DNA of 64,000 nt. It comes from Novosphingobium profundi (GTDB taxonomy: Bacteria > Pseudomonadota > Alphaproteobacteria > Sphingomonadales > Sphingomonadaceae). The first letter of the stretch is position 1. Each line of letters starts with the position of its first letter. The stretch spans positions 248,001 to 312,000 of the forward strand of contig NZ_JABWCU010000006.1 in the NCBI RefSeq assembly GCF_018491765.1, given 5' to 3'. Shown one piece after another: positions 34,764-46,707 of the stretch. The notes beneath the pieces are model-generated. The model worked only from the letters and a program-made list of their open reading frames with translations, was not told the origin of the DNA and made no database searches. A program made the translations under genes and the position numbers.

Positions 34764-35684
34764 ATGTGGGAATATAGCGAGAAGGTGAAGGACTACTTCT
34801 TCAACCCCAAGAACAGCGGGGTCCTGGAGGACGCGGACGGCGTGGGCGATGTCGGCGCGATCAGCTGCGGCGATGCGCTGCGCCTGATGATCAAGGTCGA
34901 TCCCGTGACCCAGATCATCACCGATGCCAAGTTCCAGACCTTCGGGTGCGGCTCGGCGATCGCCAGCTCCTCGGCGCTGACCGAGCTCATCATCGGCAAG
35001 ACGATCGAGGAGGCGATGACGATTTCCAACCAGGACATCGCCGATTTCCTCGGAGGTCTGCCGCCCGAGAAGATGCACTGCTCGGTCATGGGCTTCGAGG
35101 CGCTTCAGGCCGCCGTCGCCAACTACCGCGGCGTCGAATGGGTCGACGACCACGAGGAAGGCGCGCTGATCTGCAAGTGCTTCGGCGTCGACGAGGGCAT
35201 GATCGAGCGCACGATCCGTTCGAACGCGCTCACCCGGGTCGAGGACATCACCAACTTCACCAAGGCCGGCGGCGGTTGCTCGACCTGCGCCGAGGGCATC
35301 GAGGAGGTGCTCGAACGCGTCAACGCCGAGATGGTGGAAGAGGGCATTCTCGCCGCGCACGAGGCGTTCAAGCCCGGCGCCTTCCCGGTCCTCGCCAAGC
35401 CGAAGAAGATCGTGGTCAAGGAACCCGAGGCCAAGGCCCCGCTCACCACGCTTCGGAAAATCCGGCTGATCGAGGAGACCATCGAGACGATCCGCCCCTC
35501 GCTCCAGCGCGACGGCGGCGACTGCGAGCTGGTCGATGTCGAAGGCAACCGGGTGATCGTCAAGCTGACGGGCGCCTGTGTCGGCTGCCACTTGTCGGGC
35601 GCGACCATCGAGGGCGTGCAGGCGAAGCTCGTCGAGGCCGTCGGCGTGCCGCTGCTCGTCGTCCCCGCCGCACCTGTCCACTGA
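34764..35684 (+). CDS. nifU: Fe-S scaffold protein NifU
   Basis: A 306-residue full-length NifU with three domains. N-terminal IscU-like part: [20 protein letters not shown] with [19 protein letters not shown] and MHCSVMG. Central [2Fe-2S] domain: [16 protein letters not shown] and [17 protein letters not shown]-terminal Nfu domain: [20 protein letters not shown] and [15 protein letters not shown]. It builds clusters with sulfur from NifS for NifH, NifB and others. It lies 12 bases after iscA and precedes nifS in the canonical order. Confidence 0.98.
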   Translation: MWEYSEKVKDYFFNPKNSGVLEDADGVGDVGAISCGDALRLMIKVDPVTQIITDAKFQTFGCGSAIASSSALTELIIGKTIEEAMTISNQDIADFLGGLPPEKMHCSVMGFEALQAAVANYRGVEWVDDHEEGALICKCFGVDEGMIERTIRSNALTRVEDITNFTKAGGGCSTCAEGIEEVLERVNAEMVEEGILAAHEAFKPGAFPVLAKPKKIVVKEPEAKAPLTTLRKIRLIEETIETIRPSLQRDGGDCELVDVEGNRVIVKLTGACVGCHLSGATIEGVQAKLVEAVGVPLLVVPAAPVH

Positions 35685-35712
35685 CCCGAACCGACGCAAA
35701 GGAGCCCCCACC

Positions 35713-36918
35713 ATGGCCAGTGATCCGGTCTATCTCGACAACAACGCCACCACCCGCTGCGATCCGCGCGTGGTCGAGGCGATGATGCCCTACTTCTCCG
35801 AGCAGTTCGGCAACGCCTCCTCGATGCACGCCTTCGGCTCCGAAGTCGGCGGTGCGCTCGCGGTGGCGCGCAAGCAGCTCCAGGCGCTGCTCGGCGCCGA
35901 GTTCGATCACGAGATCGTCTACACCTCGGGCGGGACCGAGGCCGACAACATGGCGATCCTCTCCGCGCTCGACACGCAGAAGGGGCGCGACGAGGTGATC
36001 ACTTCGGCGGTCGAGCACCCCGCCGTGCTCAGCCTGGTGGCGCATCTGGAAAAGACCGGACAGGCCAAGGTCCATATCATCCCGGTCGATTCCAAGGGGC
36101 GGCTCGACATGGAGGCCTATCGCAAGGCGCTCGGCCCGAAGACCGCGATCGTCTCGATCATGTGGGCCAACAACGAGACCGGCACGATCTTCCCGGTCGA
36201 GAAGCTGGCTGAAATGGCCCACGAGGCGGGCGCGCTGTTCCACACCGATGCGGTGCAGGCGGTCGGCAAGATCCCGATGGACCTGAAGTCGACCGGGATC
36301 GACATGCTCTCGCTCTCGGGCCACAAGCTGCACGGGCCCAAGGGCATCGGCGCGCTCTACGTGCGCAAGGGCGTGCGCCTGCGCGCGCTGATCCGCGGCG
36401 GCCACCAGGAGCGCGGCCGGCGCGCGGGCACCGAGAATGCGCCGGGCATCATCGGCCTTGGCAAGGCGGCCGAGCTTGCAGGCGAATACATGGCCGAGGA
36501 GCAGACCCGCGTGGCCGCCTTGCGCGACCGGCTCGAAGCCGGGCTGCTGGCCTCGATCAGCCACTCGTTCACCACCGGCGATCCCGAGACGCGCCTGCCC
36601 AACACCGCCAATGTCGCCTTCGAGTACATCGAGGGCGAGGCGATCCTGCTGCTGATGAACCGCGAAGGCATCGCGGCGAGCTCGGGCTCGGCCTGCACTT
36701 CGGGTTCGCTCGAGCCCAGCCATGTTCTGCGCGCGATGAACGTGCCCTACACCGCCGCACACGGCGCGATCCGCTACTCGTTCAGCCGCGAGAACACCGA
36801 GGCCGACGTCGACCGCGTGCTCGAGGTGATGCCCGATATCATCGCGAAACTGCGTGAGATGAGCCCGTTCTGGCGCGAACGCGAGAAGGAAGGCGCCTTC
36901 AATCCGACCTACGCCTGA
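35713..36918 (+). CDS. nifS: Cysteine desulfurase NifS
   Basis: A 401-residue PLP enzyme: VYLDNNATTRCDPRVVEAMM, YTSGGTEADNMAI, AVEHPAVL, the PLP-Lys region SLSGHKLHGPKGIGALYVRK, RAGTENAPGIIGLGKA and the sulfur-accepting Cys in ASSGSACTSGSLEPSHVL. It takes sulfur from cysteine and gives it to NifU. The ATG at 35713 has AAAGGAG upstream. Neighbours nifU, nifV and cysE complete a cluster and cysteine supply unit. Confidence 0.98.
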   Translation: MASDPVYLDNNATTRCDPRVVEAMMPYFSEQFGNASSMHAFGSEVGGALAVARKQLQALLGAEFDHEIVYTSGGTEADNMAILSALDTQKGRDEVITSAVEHPAVLSLVAHLEKTGQAKVHIIPVDSKGRLDMEAYRKALGPKTAIVSIMWANNETGTIFPVEKLAEMAHEAGALFHTDAVQAVGKIPMDLKSTGIDMLSLSGHKLHGPKGIGALYVRKGVRLRALIRGGHQERGRRAGTENAPGIIGLGKAAELAGEYMAEEQTRVAALRDRLEAGLLASISHSFTTGDPETRLPNTANVAFEYIEGEAILLLMNREGIAASSGSACTSGSLEPSHVLRAMNVPYTAAHGAIRYSFSRENTEADVDRVLEVMPDIIAKLREMSPFWREREKEGAFNPTYA

Positions 36919-36951
36919 TCGCCCCATGACTTTGCCAAGGAGTTGACTGCC

Positions 36952-38106
36952 ATGACCGGTTTCCTGCCCAATTTCCCGCCCGTCGTCGTCAACGACAGCA
37001 CGCTGCGCGATGGCGAGCAGTCTCCGGGCGTGGCGTTCAGCTTCCTGGAGAAGCTGGCCATCGCCGCCGCGCTCGAGGCGGCGGGCGTCGACGAGATCGA
37101 GGCGGGTACCCCGGCGATGGGCATGGAGGACGAGGCGGCAATCGCGGCGATGGTGGCACAGGCGACCAGCGCCCAGATCATCCCCTGGTGCCGGGCGACG
37201 CGCGGCGACGTCGATGCCGCCGCGCGCACCGGGGTCAGCCGGGTACACCTCTCGGTTCCGGTTTCCGACCGCCAGATCCGCGCCAAGTTCGGGACGGGCC
37301 GCGCCGATGTGCTTGCGCGCATCGAGGAAGTGGTGGGCTATGCGCTCGACCGGGGCCTGCGCGTCTCGATCGGCGGCGAGGACGCCAGCCGCGCTGACCT
37401 CGATTTCCTGAAGCGCGTGGTCGTCGCCATCGAGAACGCGGGCGGGCACCGCTTCCGCTACGCCGATACGCTGGGCGTGCTCGACCCCTTCGGCACATAC
37501 GACATCTTCCGCGAGCTCGCGCGCGAGACCGACATCGAGCTCGAATTCCACGGCCATGACGACCTTGGCCTGGCCACCGCCAACACGCTCGCCGCCGTGC
37601 GCGGCGGGGCGAGCCACGTCTCGGTCTGCGTGCTGGGGCTGGGCGAACGTGCGGGCAACGCGCCGCTGGAAGAAGTGGTGACGGCGCTGGGCGAGACGCT
37701 CGGGCGCACCACGCGCATCGATTTCCTCCAGCTCGCCTCGCTTGCCGAGACGGTGGCGCGCGCGGCAGGACGGCCGATCCCCGAGAACAAGCCGATCGTC
37801 GGTTCGATGGTGTTCACCCACGAGAGCGGCATTCACGTCTCCGGCATCCTGCGCGATGCCGAGACGTACGAGGCGCTCGACCCGGCGCGCTTCGGGCGCG
37901 AGCGGCGGATCATGCTGGGGCGCCATTCGGGCCGGGCGGCGATTACCTCGAGCTTGCGCTCGATCGGCCTCGAAGCCGACCAGCAGCGTCTCGAGAAGAT
38001 CCTCGCCGACGTGCGCGCCAAGGCGCTCGACACCAAGTGCGGCGTCGAACTGGCCGACCTGGCCCTGATCTACTGCCGCACCGGCATGGCGGAACGGGCC
38101 GCGTGA
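36952..38106 (+). CDS. nifV: Homocitrate synthase NifV
   Basis: A 384-residue protein of the DRE-TIM metallolyase family: [20 protein letters not shown] at the N terminus, [34 protein letters not shown] and [21 protein letters not shown]. It condenses acetyl-CoA with 2-oxoglutarate to give homocitrate, the organic ligand of FeMo-co. AAGGAG is 9 bases before the ATG. The stop TGA shares its last base with the ATG of the downstream serine acetyltransferase gene. Confidence 0.97.
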   Translation: MTGFLPNFPPVVVNDSTLRDGEQSPGVAFSFLEKLAIAAALEAAGVDEIEAGTPAMGMEDEAAIAAMVAQATSAQIIPWCRATRGDVDAAARTGVSRVHLSVPVSDRQIRAKFGTGRADVLARIEEVVGYALDRGLRVSIGGEDASRADLDFLKRVVVAIENAGGHRFRYADTLGVLDPFGTYDIFRELARETDIELEFHGHDDLGLATANTLAAVRGGASHVSVCVLGLGERAGNAPLEEVVTALGETLGRTTRIDFLQLASLAETVARAAGRPIPENKPIVGSMVFTHESGIHVSGILRDAETYEALDPARFGRERRIMLGRHSGRAAITSSLRSIGLEADQQRLEKILADVRAKALDTKCGVELADLALIYCRTGMAERAA

Positions 38107-38858
38107 TGCCCTACACAACGCCTCTCGACGGCCTTGCGGGCAAGAAGGCCCCGCGCAAGCCCTCGCTTTTCGCGATGCTGCGCGAGGACGTGGGGTGCGT
38201 TGCCGCGCGCGATCCGGCGGCGAATGGACCGCTCGAGGTGCTGCTGACCTACCCCGGCGTCCACGCCATCATCTGGCACCGGCTCGCCAACCGCCTGTGG
38301 CGCGCGCGGCTGCGCTTCGCCGCGCGCTTCCTCGCCTGGTTCGCGCGGGTCCTGACCAATGTCGACATCCACCCCGCCGCGACGATCGGCCGGCGCTTCT
38401 TCATCGACCACGGCGCGGGCGTCGTGATCGGCGAAACCGCCGAGATCGGCGATGACGTCACGCTCTACCACGGGGTCACGCTGGGGGGCACGAGCTGGGC
38501 ACCGGGGCGCCGCCATCCGACGCTGGAGGACGGCGTGCTGGTGGGCTGCGGGGCCAAGATCCTGGGGCCGATCACGGTGGGCAAGGGGGCGCGGGTCGGG
38601 GCCAACAGCGTGGTCGTCGATCCGGTCCCGCCGATGATGACGGTGGTGGGCATTCCCGGGCGGCTCGTGCGCGCCCCGGCCGAGCGCCGCCGCGTCTCGG
38701 GGCGGATCGACCTCGATCACCACCTGATGCCCGACCCGGTCGGCGAGGCGGTCGCCGAACTGCTCGACCGGATCGATTTTCTCGAAGCGCGCCTCGCGCA
38801 TAGGGATGGCCGCGAAGGTCGCACCACGCCTCAGGAGGACCATCATGAGCCTGCTTGA
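38106..38858 (+). CDS. nifP: Serine O-acetyltransferase NifP/CysE
   Basis: A 250-residue left-handed beta-helix acetyltransferase: [40 protein letters not shown] with [26 protein letters not shown] and the hexapeptide turns [20 protein letters not shown]. It makes O-acetylserine for cysteine synthesis, meeting the sulfur demand of NifS. In Azotobacter the nif-linked copy is named nifP and also follows nifV. The C-terminal 20 residues overlap nifW by 14 bases. No catalytic residue seems missing. Confidence 0.92.
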   Translation: MPYTTPLDGLAGKKAPRKPSLFAMLREDVGCVAARDPAANGPLEVLLTYPGVHAIIWHRLANRLWRARLRFAARFLAWFARVLTNVDIHPAATIGRRFFIDHGAGVVIGETAEIGDDVTLYHGVTLGGTSWAPGRRHPTLEDGVLVGCGAKILGPITVGKGARVGANSVVVDPVPPMMTVVGIPGRLVRAPAERRRVSGRIDLDHHLMPDPVGEAVAELLDRIDFLEARLAHRDGREGRTTPQEDHHEPA

Positions 38859-39186
38859 CGAACTACAGGAGCTTTCGAGCGCGGAGGAATTCTTCGATCG
38901 GCTGGGCGTCGCCTACGAACCCCAGGTCGTCCACGTCGCGCGGCTGCACATCCTGCGCCGCATGGGCCAGTACTTGCGCGGGAGCGAGGTGGAGGGCGCC
39001 CTGGAGCGGGCCGACGAGGCCGGGCTGCTGGCACTGTGCCGCGAGCACCTTGCGCAGGCCTACGCCGATTTCGTGGCCTCCTCGCCGATCGAGGAGCGCC
39101 TGTTCAAGGTCCACCAGGACGCGATCGCGCCCAAGCCCGAACCCAACCGGCCCTTCGTGCCGCTCGACGCCCTGACAGGAGGCTGA
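38845..39186 (+). CDS. nifW: Nitrogenase-stabilising protein NifW
   Basis: A 113-residue protein: [40 protein letters not shown] and [20 protein letters not shown]. This is the NifW pattern and normal length. NifW interacts with the MoFe protein, helping its maturation or stability, especially under oxygen. CAGGAGG precedes the ATG. Located between nifP and fixA, as in many alphaproteobacteria. Confidence 0.95.
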   Translation: MSLLDELQELSSAEEFFDRLGVAYEPQVVHVARLHILRRMGQYLRGSEVEGALERADEAGLLALCREHLAQAYADFVASSPIEERLFKVHQDAIAPKPEPNRPFVPLDALTGG

Positions 39187-39190
39187 CCCC

Positions 39191-40048
39191 ATGCATATCG
39201 TGGTGTGCATCAAGCAAGTGCCCGACAGCGCGCAGATCCGTGTCCACCCGGTCACGAACACGATCATGCGCCAGGGCGTGCCGACGATCATCAACCCTTA
39301 CGATCTTTTCGCGCTCGAAGAGGCGCTGCGGCTCAAGGATACCCTAGGCGCTACCGTCACCGCGCTGTGCATGGGACCGCCCACGGCGGCGGAATCGCTG
39401 CGCAAGGCGCTGACTTTCGGAGCCGACCGCGCGGTGCTGCTGACCGACCGCTATTTCGCGGGCTCGGATACGCTGGCGACCAGCTACGCGCTCTCGATGG
39501 CGCTGGGCAAGATCGGCGCGGACTATGGCACGCCCGAGATCGTCTTCACCGGCAAGCAGACCATTGATGGCGATACGGCCCAGGTCGGCCCCGGCATCGC
39601 CAGTCGGCTCAATCTCAACCAGCTGACCTACATCTCGAGGATCGTCGAAACCGATCTGGAACGCGGGACGATCACCGTGGAACGCCGCGCCGAGACCGGC
39701 ACGCAAGTGCTGGCGACGAAGCTTCCGGTGCTGATCACCATGCTCGAGGCGACCAACGAGATGCGCCGCGGCTCGATCGAGAAGGCGCTCGAGGCCGCGC
39801 GCGCCGAGATCGTCACCTGGAGCGCGGCCGACGTCGGCATCGAGGACCTCGCCAAGTGCGGCCTGCGCGGCTCGCCCACGATCGTGAAGAAGGTCTTCGC
39901 GCCTTCCGCGCGCTCGGAGAAGGCCGAGATGATCGAGGCCGAGGGCAACCTGGAGGCCCGCGCCAACGCCGTGATCGACGCGCTGTTCGCCAAGGCCCCG
40001 GCGGTGGAGGACGACCTCTACGCCCAGGCCGTTCACCACTACGTCTGA
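39191..40048 (+). CDS. fixA: FixA, electron-transfer flavoprotein beta-type subunit
   Basis: A 285-residue protein: [60 protein letters not shown] and [20 protein letters not shown]. With FixB it binds FAD/AMP and with FixC and FixX forms the bifurcating complex that takes electrons from NADH and reduces ferredoxin or flavodoxin for nitrogenase while reducing quinone. It follows nifW by 4 bases and begins a compact fixABCX set. Confidence 0.97.
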   Translation: MHIVVCIKQVPDSAQIRVHPVTNTIMRQGVPTIINPYDLFALEEALRLKDTLGATVTALCMGPPTAAESLRKALTFGADRAVLLTDRYFAGSDTLATSYALSMALGKIGADYGTPEIVFTGKQTIDGDTAQVGPGIASRLNLNQLTYISRIVETDLERGTITVERRAETGTQVLATKLPVLITMLEATNEMRRGSIEKALEAARAEIVTWSAADVGIEDLAKCGLRGSPTIVKKVFAPSARSEKAEMIEAEGNLEARANAVIDALFAKAPAVEDDLYAQAVHHYV

Positions 40049-40065
40049 GAGAAGGAGCCGGATCG

Positions 40066-41166
40066 ATGGCAGACGAGACCAAGCCCGCTCCCGCCAAGGC
40101 GGGGGGGCGCGCCAACACCAAGAAGGAATTGCCCGAGCACTTCAAGGCCTACAAGCACGTCTGGGTGGCGGTCGAGATCGAGCATGGCGAAGTCCATTCG
40201 GTCTCGTTCGAGCTGCTCGGCGAGGGCCGCAAGCTTGCCGACAAGCGCGGGGTGGAGCTGGCCGCCGTGGTCATGGGCGATGACCGCGCCAAGCTTGGTG
40301 CAGCGGCCGAGGCCTGCTTCGAATACGGCGCGGACTGCGTCTACATCGCCTGCGATCCGGCGCTCGAGCATTACCGCAACGAAACCTCGACGCAGGTGCT
40401 GACCGACCTCGTCAATACCTACCAGCCCGAGATCCTGCTGCTTGGCGCGACCAATCTCGGGCGCGATCTGGCGGGTTCGGTGGCGACCACGCTCAAGACG
40501 GGCCTCACCGCCGATTCCACCGAACTCGCGATCGACGAGGACGGCTCGCTCGCCGCCACCCGGCCGACCTTCGGCGGCTCGCTCCTGTGCACGATCTTCA
40601 CGCTCAACTTCCGCCCGCAGATGGCGACCGTGCGTCCGCGCGTCATGGCCATGCCCGAGCGGACCGAGGGGCGCATCGGCCGGATCGTCGAATTTGCGCC
40701 GAACATCATCGAGGACGACGTCGTCACCAAGGTACTCGATTTCATCGCCGATCGCGACAGCGACAAGGCGGCGCTGCCCTATGCCGACGTCGTCGTCGCG
40801 GGAGGGCTGGGCCTTGGTTCGATCGAGAACTTCCAGCTCGTCAAGGAGCTCGCCGCGGTGCTCGGCGCCGAATACGGCGGCTCGCGCCCGCTGGTGCAGA
40901 AGGGCTGGATCACCTCGGACCGCCAGATCGGCCAGACCGGCAAGACGATCCGCCCCAAGCTCTACATCGCGGCGGGCATTTCGGGCGCGATCCAGCACCG
41001 GGTCGGCGTGGAGGGTGCCGACCTGATTCTGGCGATCAACACCGATCCCAAGGCGCCGATCTTCGAATTCGCGCACCTGGGCATCGTCGCCGACGCGGTC
41101 ACGCTGCTGCCCGCGCTCACCCAGGCATTCGCCCGGCGCCTTCGCGTCAACAAGATGGCCAGCTGA
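40066..41166 (+). CDS. fixB: FixB, electron-transfer flavoprotein alpha-type subunit
   Basis: A 366-residue protein with a short N-terminal Lys/Pro-rich extension (about 25 residues) before [20 protein letters not shown]. The C-terminal FAD domain is clear: [40 protein letters not shown] and [20 protein letters not shown]. It carries the bifurcating FAD together with FixA. GAAGGAG precedes ATG 40066, 17 bases after fixA. Length normal for FixB. Confidence 0.97.
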   Translation: MADETKPAPAKAGGRANTKKELPEHFKAYKHVWVAVEIEHGEVHSVSFELLGEGRKLADKRGVELAAVVMGDDRAKLGAAAEACFEYGADCVYIACDPALEHYRNETSTQVLTDLVNTYQPEILLLGATNLGRDLAGSVATTLKTGLTADSTELAIDEDGSLAATRPTFGGSLLCTIFTLNFRPQMATVRPRVMAMPERTEGRIGRIVEFAPNIIEDDVVTKVLDFIADRDSDKAALPYADVVVAGGLGLGSIENFQLVKELAAVLGAEYGGSRPLVQKGWITSDRQIGQTGKTIRPKLYIAAGISGAIQHRVGVEGADLILAINTDPKAPIFEFAHLGIVADAVTLLPALTQAFARRLRVNKMAS

Positions 41167-41180
41167 GAAGGAGTGCGACC

Positions 41181-42494
41181 ATGGCCGAGATGCAGGACAG
41201 GTTCGATGTGATCGTGGTGGGCGCGGGGCCCTCGGGCAACGCGGCGGCTTATACGCTCGCCAAGGAAGGCCTCAACGTCATCCAGATCGAGCGCGGCGAG
41301 TATTCGGGCTCGAAGAACGTGCAAGGCGCGATCCTCTACGCCGATGCGCTGGAGAAGATCATCCCCGAATTCCGCGAGGAAGCCCCGCTCGAACGCCACG
41401 TGATCGAACAGCGCATGTGGACGATGGACGACACTTCGCACACCGGGATGCACTACCGATCGAGCGACTTCAACGAGGAGAAGCCCAACCGCTACACGAT
41501 CCTGCGCGCGCAGTTCGACAAGTGGTTTTCCTCCAAGGTCAAGGAAGCGGGCGCGCTGGTGCTGTGCGAGACGACCGTGACCGAGCTGGTCAAGGACCTG
41601 ACCGGGCAGGTCATCGGCGTGCGCACCGATCGTTCGGGCAACCCGATCTTCGCCAAGGTGGTGATCCTGGCCGAGGGCGTGAACGGCCTCGTCGGCCAGC
41701 GTTCGGGCCTGCGCGACGAGATCGCGCCCGAAAGCGTCGCGCTCGCGGTCAAGGAAATGCACTTCCTGCCGCGCGAAACGATCGAGGCCCGCTTCAACTT
41801 GCGCGGCAACGAGGGCGTGGTGATCGAGGCCATGGGCACGATCACCAAGGGCATGACCGGCACCGGCTTCCTCTACACCAACGAGGAATCGATCTCGGTC
41901 GGTATCGGCTGCATCGTTTCGGACTTTGCCGAAAGCAACGTGACGCCGAGCCAACTGCTCGAGGCCTTCAAGGCGCATCCTTCGATCGCGCCGTTGCTCG
42001 AGGGTTCCGAAGTCAAGGAATACGCCGCCCACCTGATCCCCGAGGGCGGGTACAAGGCGATCCCCAGGCTGACCGGCGATGGCTGGATCGTGGTCGGCGA
42101 TGCCGGGCAGTTCGTGAATGCGGTGCACCGCGAGGGCTCGAACCTGGCGATGACCACCGGGCGCGTCGCGGCCGAGACTGTGGTCGCGCTCCACCGCCGC
42201 GGCGAGGAGATGGATGCGCTTGCGCTCAAGGACTACGAGCGGCGCCTGGAAGCGACCTTCGTGATGAAGGACCTCAGGAAGTACAAGGGCATCCCCGCGC
42301 TGCTCCACGCCAACAAGGGCACGTTCTTCGGCGCCTATCCGCGCCTTATCAGCCAGGCCATGCAGACCTGGTTTCGCGTCGACGGGATCGACAAGAAGAC
42401 CAAGGAAAAGGCCATCTTCCGCAATTTCCGGGAGACCCGCAGCGTGTGGGGGATGCTCGGCGACGCCTGGCGTGTCGCGCGCGCCTGGCGCTGA
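41181..42494 (+). CDS. fixC: FixC, FAD-dependent quinone oxidoreductase subunit
   Basis: A 437-residue flavoprotein of the ETF-QO type: [20 protein letters not shown] (dinucleotide fold, residues 8-27), [40 protein letters not shown] and [20 protein letters not shown]. It forms the membrane-associated quinone-reducing arm of FixABCX with FixX. GAAGGAG is upstream of ATG 41181. The 41-base gap to fixX is the longest inside this set. Confidence 0.97.
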   Translation: MAEMQDRFDVIVVGAGPSGNAAAYTLAKEGLNVIQIERGEYSGSKNVQGAILYADALEKIIPEFREEAPLERHVIEQRMWTMDDTSHTGMHYRSSDFNEEKPNRYTILRAQFDKWFSSKVKEAGALVLCETTVTELVKDLTGQVIGVRTDRSGNPIFAKVVILAEGVNGLVGQRSGLRDEIAPESVALAVKEMHFLPRETIEARFNLRGNEGVVIEAMGTITKGMTGTGFLYTNEESISVGIGCIVSDFAESNVTPSQLLEAFKAHPSIAPLLEGSEVKEYAAHLIPEGGYKAIPRLTGDGWIVVGDAGQFVNAVHREGSNLAMTTGRVAAETVVALHRRGEEMDALALKDYERRLEATFVMKDLRKYKGIPALLHANKGTFFGAYPRLISQAMQTWFRVDGIDKKTKEKAIFRNFRETRSVWGMLGDAWRVARAWR

Positions 42495-42535
42495 GGGAGA
42501 GCCTTTCGAACCAATGAACCTGAGGAGAAGCGCAT

Positions 42536-42841
42536 ATGACTGATCTTGCCATCGCTCCGGGACCCAAGGTCGAGGAGAAGCTGTTCCAGAACCGCTACCT
42601 GGTCGACGCGGGCAAACCCCATATCCGCGTGCGGCCGCATGAGGTACCCTCGGCGAGCCTGCTGGCCATGACCACGTTGTGCCCGGCGGGATGCTACGCG
42701 CTCGCCGAATCGGGCCAGGTCGAAGTCGCGGCCGACGGGTGCCTTGAATGCGGGACTTGCCGCATCGTCACCAAGGCGACCGGCGAAGTCGAATGGAACT
42801 ATCCGCGCGGGGGATTCGGTGTCCTCTACAAGTTCGGATAA
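42536..42841 (+). CDS. fixX: FixX ferredoxin-like subunit
   Basis: A 101-residue ferredoxin-like protein: [31 protein letters not shown] and [20 protein letters not shown]. The Cys pattern CPAGC plus CLECGTC fits FixX, which holds [4Fe-4S] clusters and links FixC to the bifurcating flavins. GAGGAG precedes the ATG. End of the fixABCX set. 190 bases without a clear promoter follow before nifA. Confidence 0.95.
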   Translation: MTDLAIAPGPKVEEKLFQNRYLVDAGKPHIRVRPHEVPSASLLAMTTLCPAGCYALAESGQVEVAADGCLECGTCRIVTKATGEVEWNYPRGGFGVLYKFG

Positions 42842-43032
42842 GATCATGTTCGGTTGCGTCTTTGTTAAATCTCAATGACGGGAAGCCGGATTTTCGCATC
42901 TCGCCCCTTGTCGAATCGCGCTGAATTTGAGACGTTTGTCTACCGCAGGAAATGGCGGGCCGACTGTACGATGCAGCGGCGTTGGGAACAGGATAGGGAG
43001 AGGGTCGCGCTGAAGGCAGAAAGGTTTCTGTC

Positions 43033-44826
<1,794 letters not shown>

Positions 44827-44919
44827 GATTCGCCCGCGAATTAGCGGTAATGACCCAGGTCTTACAAAAATGTCATCCTACATGCCTGATTAACCATCTG
44901 CCGCTATGACTGTGTCGTA

Positions 44920-46707
44920 ATGGTGGAAGATGGGCTTGATCTACGTGCCGCACTCGAGCGGCGCGCCGATGCGGCAGTTGTCGCGGCCATCGGCTATTTT
45001 CTGCTGTCCACTCTCGCCATCGCCCTGACCGGACCGGGCCATGCGCATGCCGCGATCTGGCCTGCCGATGCGCTCATCCTCGTGCTTTTGCTGCGCGAAT
45101 CGCGTTCGGCCGGGGCTTGGGCCTGGGTGCTGGGTGCGGGCTGGGTCGCCAACCTCGCGGCCAACGTGCTGGCCCGTGACTGGTCGCCGATCCTGATCGC
45201 CTATGGCGCCATCAACATGGGGCAGACCGCGCTCGCCGCCTGGCTCATGCTGCGCCATTACATCCCCGGGCCGACACTCGACCACGATCTGTCGATCAAG
45301 CCGTTCGCCTTGCGGGCCATCGCGGTGGCGGTGGCGGTGGGGGCGTTGCTCGGCTCACTGGTGACTTCGCTGGCTTTCGGCGAGCCGTTCGTGGCATCGC
45401 TGCTGCGCTGGTATTGCAGCAACGCGCTGGGGCTGCTGATCCTGACGCCGTTCCTGGCCGCGGTGCTGGATGGCAGCTATCTGAAATGGCTGCGCCTCGC
45501 GGGGCTGCGCGAACGGCTCCACGCCGCGCTCGCCTGTGGCGGTCTCATGGCCGCGAGCGTGCTGGTTTTCGCGCAACCCCACGTGCCCTTGCTGTTCGTT
45601 CCCATTTGCGGGGTCACCTGGATGACCTTCCGGTTCGGCCGGCTGGCGACGATGCTGGGGGTGATCATCGTCTCGCTCGTGGCCTTGGCCACCACGCTCT
45701 CGGGTCGTGGGCCGGTCGCGGTGATGCCCGAGCCGAGCGAGGTTCAATCGTTGTTCCTCCAGTTCTACCTGGGCGCGATCCTCCTGACCTGCCTCCCGAT
45801 CGCGGCCCTCGTGGCGTCGCGCAAGCAGGCGGTGATCCGGCTCGCGGAGCGCGAGGAAGCGCTGCTCCAGACGCTCCAGGACGCGCCGATGGCCTGTCTC
45901 GGCTTCGATCGGACGGGCGCGTGCAAATGGGTCCAGGGGCCAGTCCGCAGCTTGCTGGGCTATACCGCGCAGGAGATTATCGGGCGTTCCTGGGAATCGC
46001 TGTGCCTCGAGATCGACGGCGTGGTGCAGGAGCTTTCGAAGGCGCCGGTCGCGGACCAGGAACGTTCCACGCGCACGATCGAATTTTCGCCGATCCGCCG
46101 CCCACAGCTGCGCCTGCAAGGCATCGTCGGCCTGCTGGCGTCGGATGGCGGCGGCCACGGCGGTGCGGTGATCACCTTGCGCGACGTGACCGAGCGGCGC
46201 GTGGCTGAAACGTCGCAGGCCTCGCCGGAGCAATCGGACGAACTGACCGGCCTTTTCAACGGCTCGGCCTTTCGCGAACAGCTCTCCGAAGCCGTGCGGC
46301 TTCCCAGCGGCCCGGTCTCGCTGGCGCTCATCGACCTCGACAGCTTCTACACGATCAACGAGGCCCACGGCTACGCCATCGGCGATGCGGTGCTGGTCGA
46401 AGTGGCACGGCGGATCCGCCGCGCCGCGCGCGACAGCGACGTGCTGGCGCGCATGGGCAGCGACGAGTTCGCGTTGCTGCTGCACTGCGACCTCATCACC
46501 GCCCGCGGCATCTGCGAGCGGATCGTCGAGGCGGTGCGCCACAGCCCGGTCTACCGTTCGAACACGGTTTCGGTGCTCTCCTCGCTCAGTTGCGGCATCG
46601 TGCGCCTGCGCCCCGGACAGCGAGGCGAGGACGCCCTCGCGGCGGCGCACGACGTGCTTCAGGAAATGAAGCAGGCCGGCCGCAACGGGGTGCGTGTCGC
46701 GGCCTGA
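44920..46707 (+). CDS. MASE1-PAS-GGDEF membrane diguanylate cyclase
   Basis: A 595-residue protein. About eight hydrophobic spans fill residues 20-300 with the MASE1-like AAIWPADALILVLLLRESRS and WYCSNALGLLILTPFLAAVL. A PAS-type segment follows (LQDAPMACLGFDRTGACKWV, GYTAQEIIGRSWES). The C-terminal GGDEF domain reads DELTGLFNGSAFREQL, DLDSFYTINEAHGYAIGDAV and ARMGSDEFALLL, with GSDEF instead of GGDEF; this variant is often still active. It would make c-di-GMP in response to an unknown signal. It lies 93 bases after nifA in the same direction; a functional link is not evident. Confidence 0.85.
   Translation: MVEDGLDLRAALERRADAAVVAAIGYFLLSTLAIALTGPGHAHAAIWPADALILVLLLRESRSAGAWAWVLGAGWVANLAANVLARDWSPILIAYGAINMGQTALAAWLMLRHYIPGPTLDHDLSIKPFALRAIAVAVAVGALLGSLVTSLAFGEPFVASLLRWYCSNALGLLILTPFLAAVLDGSYLKWLRLAGLRERLHAALACGGLMAASVLVFAQPHVPLLFVPICGVTWMTFRFGRLATMLGVIIVSLVALATTLSGRGPVAVMPEPSEVQSLFLQFYLGAILLTCLPIAALVASRKQAVIRLAEREEALLQTLQDAPMACLGFDRTGACKWVQGPVRSLLGYTAQEIIGRSWESLCLEIDGVVQELSKAPVADQERSTRTIEFSPIRRPQLRLQGIVGLLASDGGGHGGAVITLRDVTERRVAETSQASPEQSDELTGLFNGSAFREQLSEAVRLPSGPVSLALIDLDSFYTINEAHGYAIGDAVLVEVARRIRRAARDSDVLARMGSDEFALLLHCDLITARGICERIVEAVRHSPVYRSNTVSVLSSLSCGIVRLRPGQRGEDALAAAHDVLQEMKQAGRNGVRVAA

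Noticed and set aside
42842..43032. NifA or Fnr-type autoregulatory site in front of nifA
   Set aside because: No TGT-N10-ACA, no -24/-12 element and no TTGAT-N4-ATCAA dyad could be found; expression may come from read-through of fixABCX or an unrecognised promoter.
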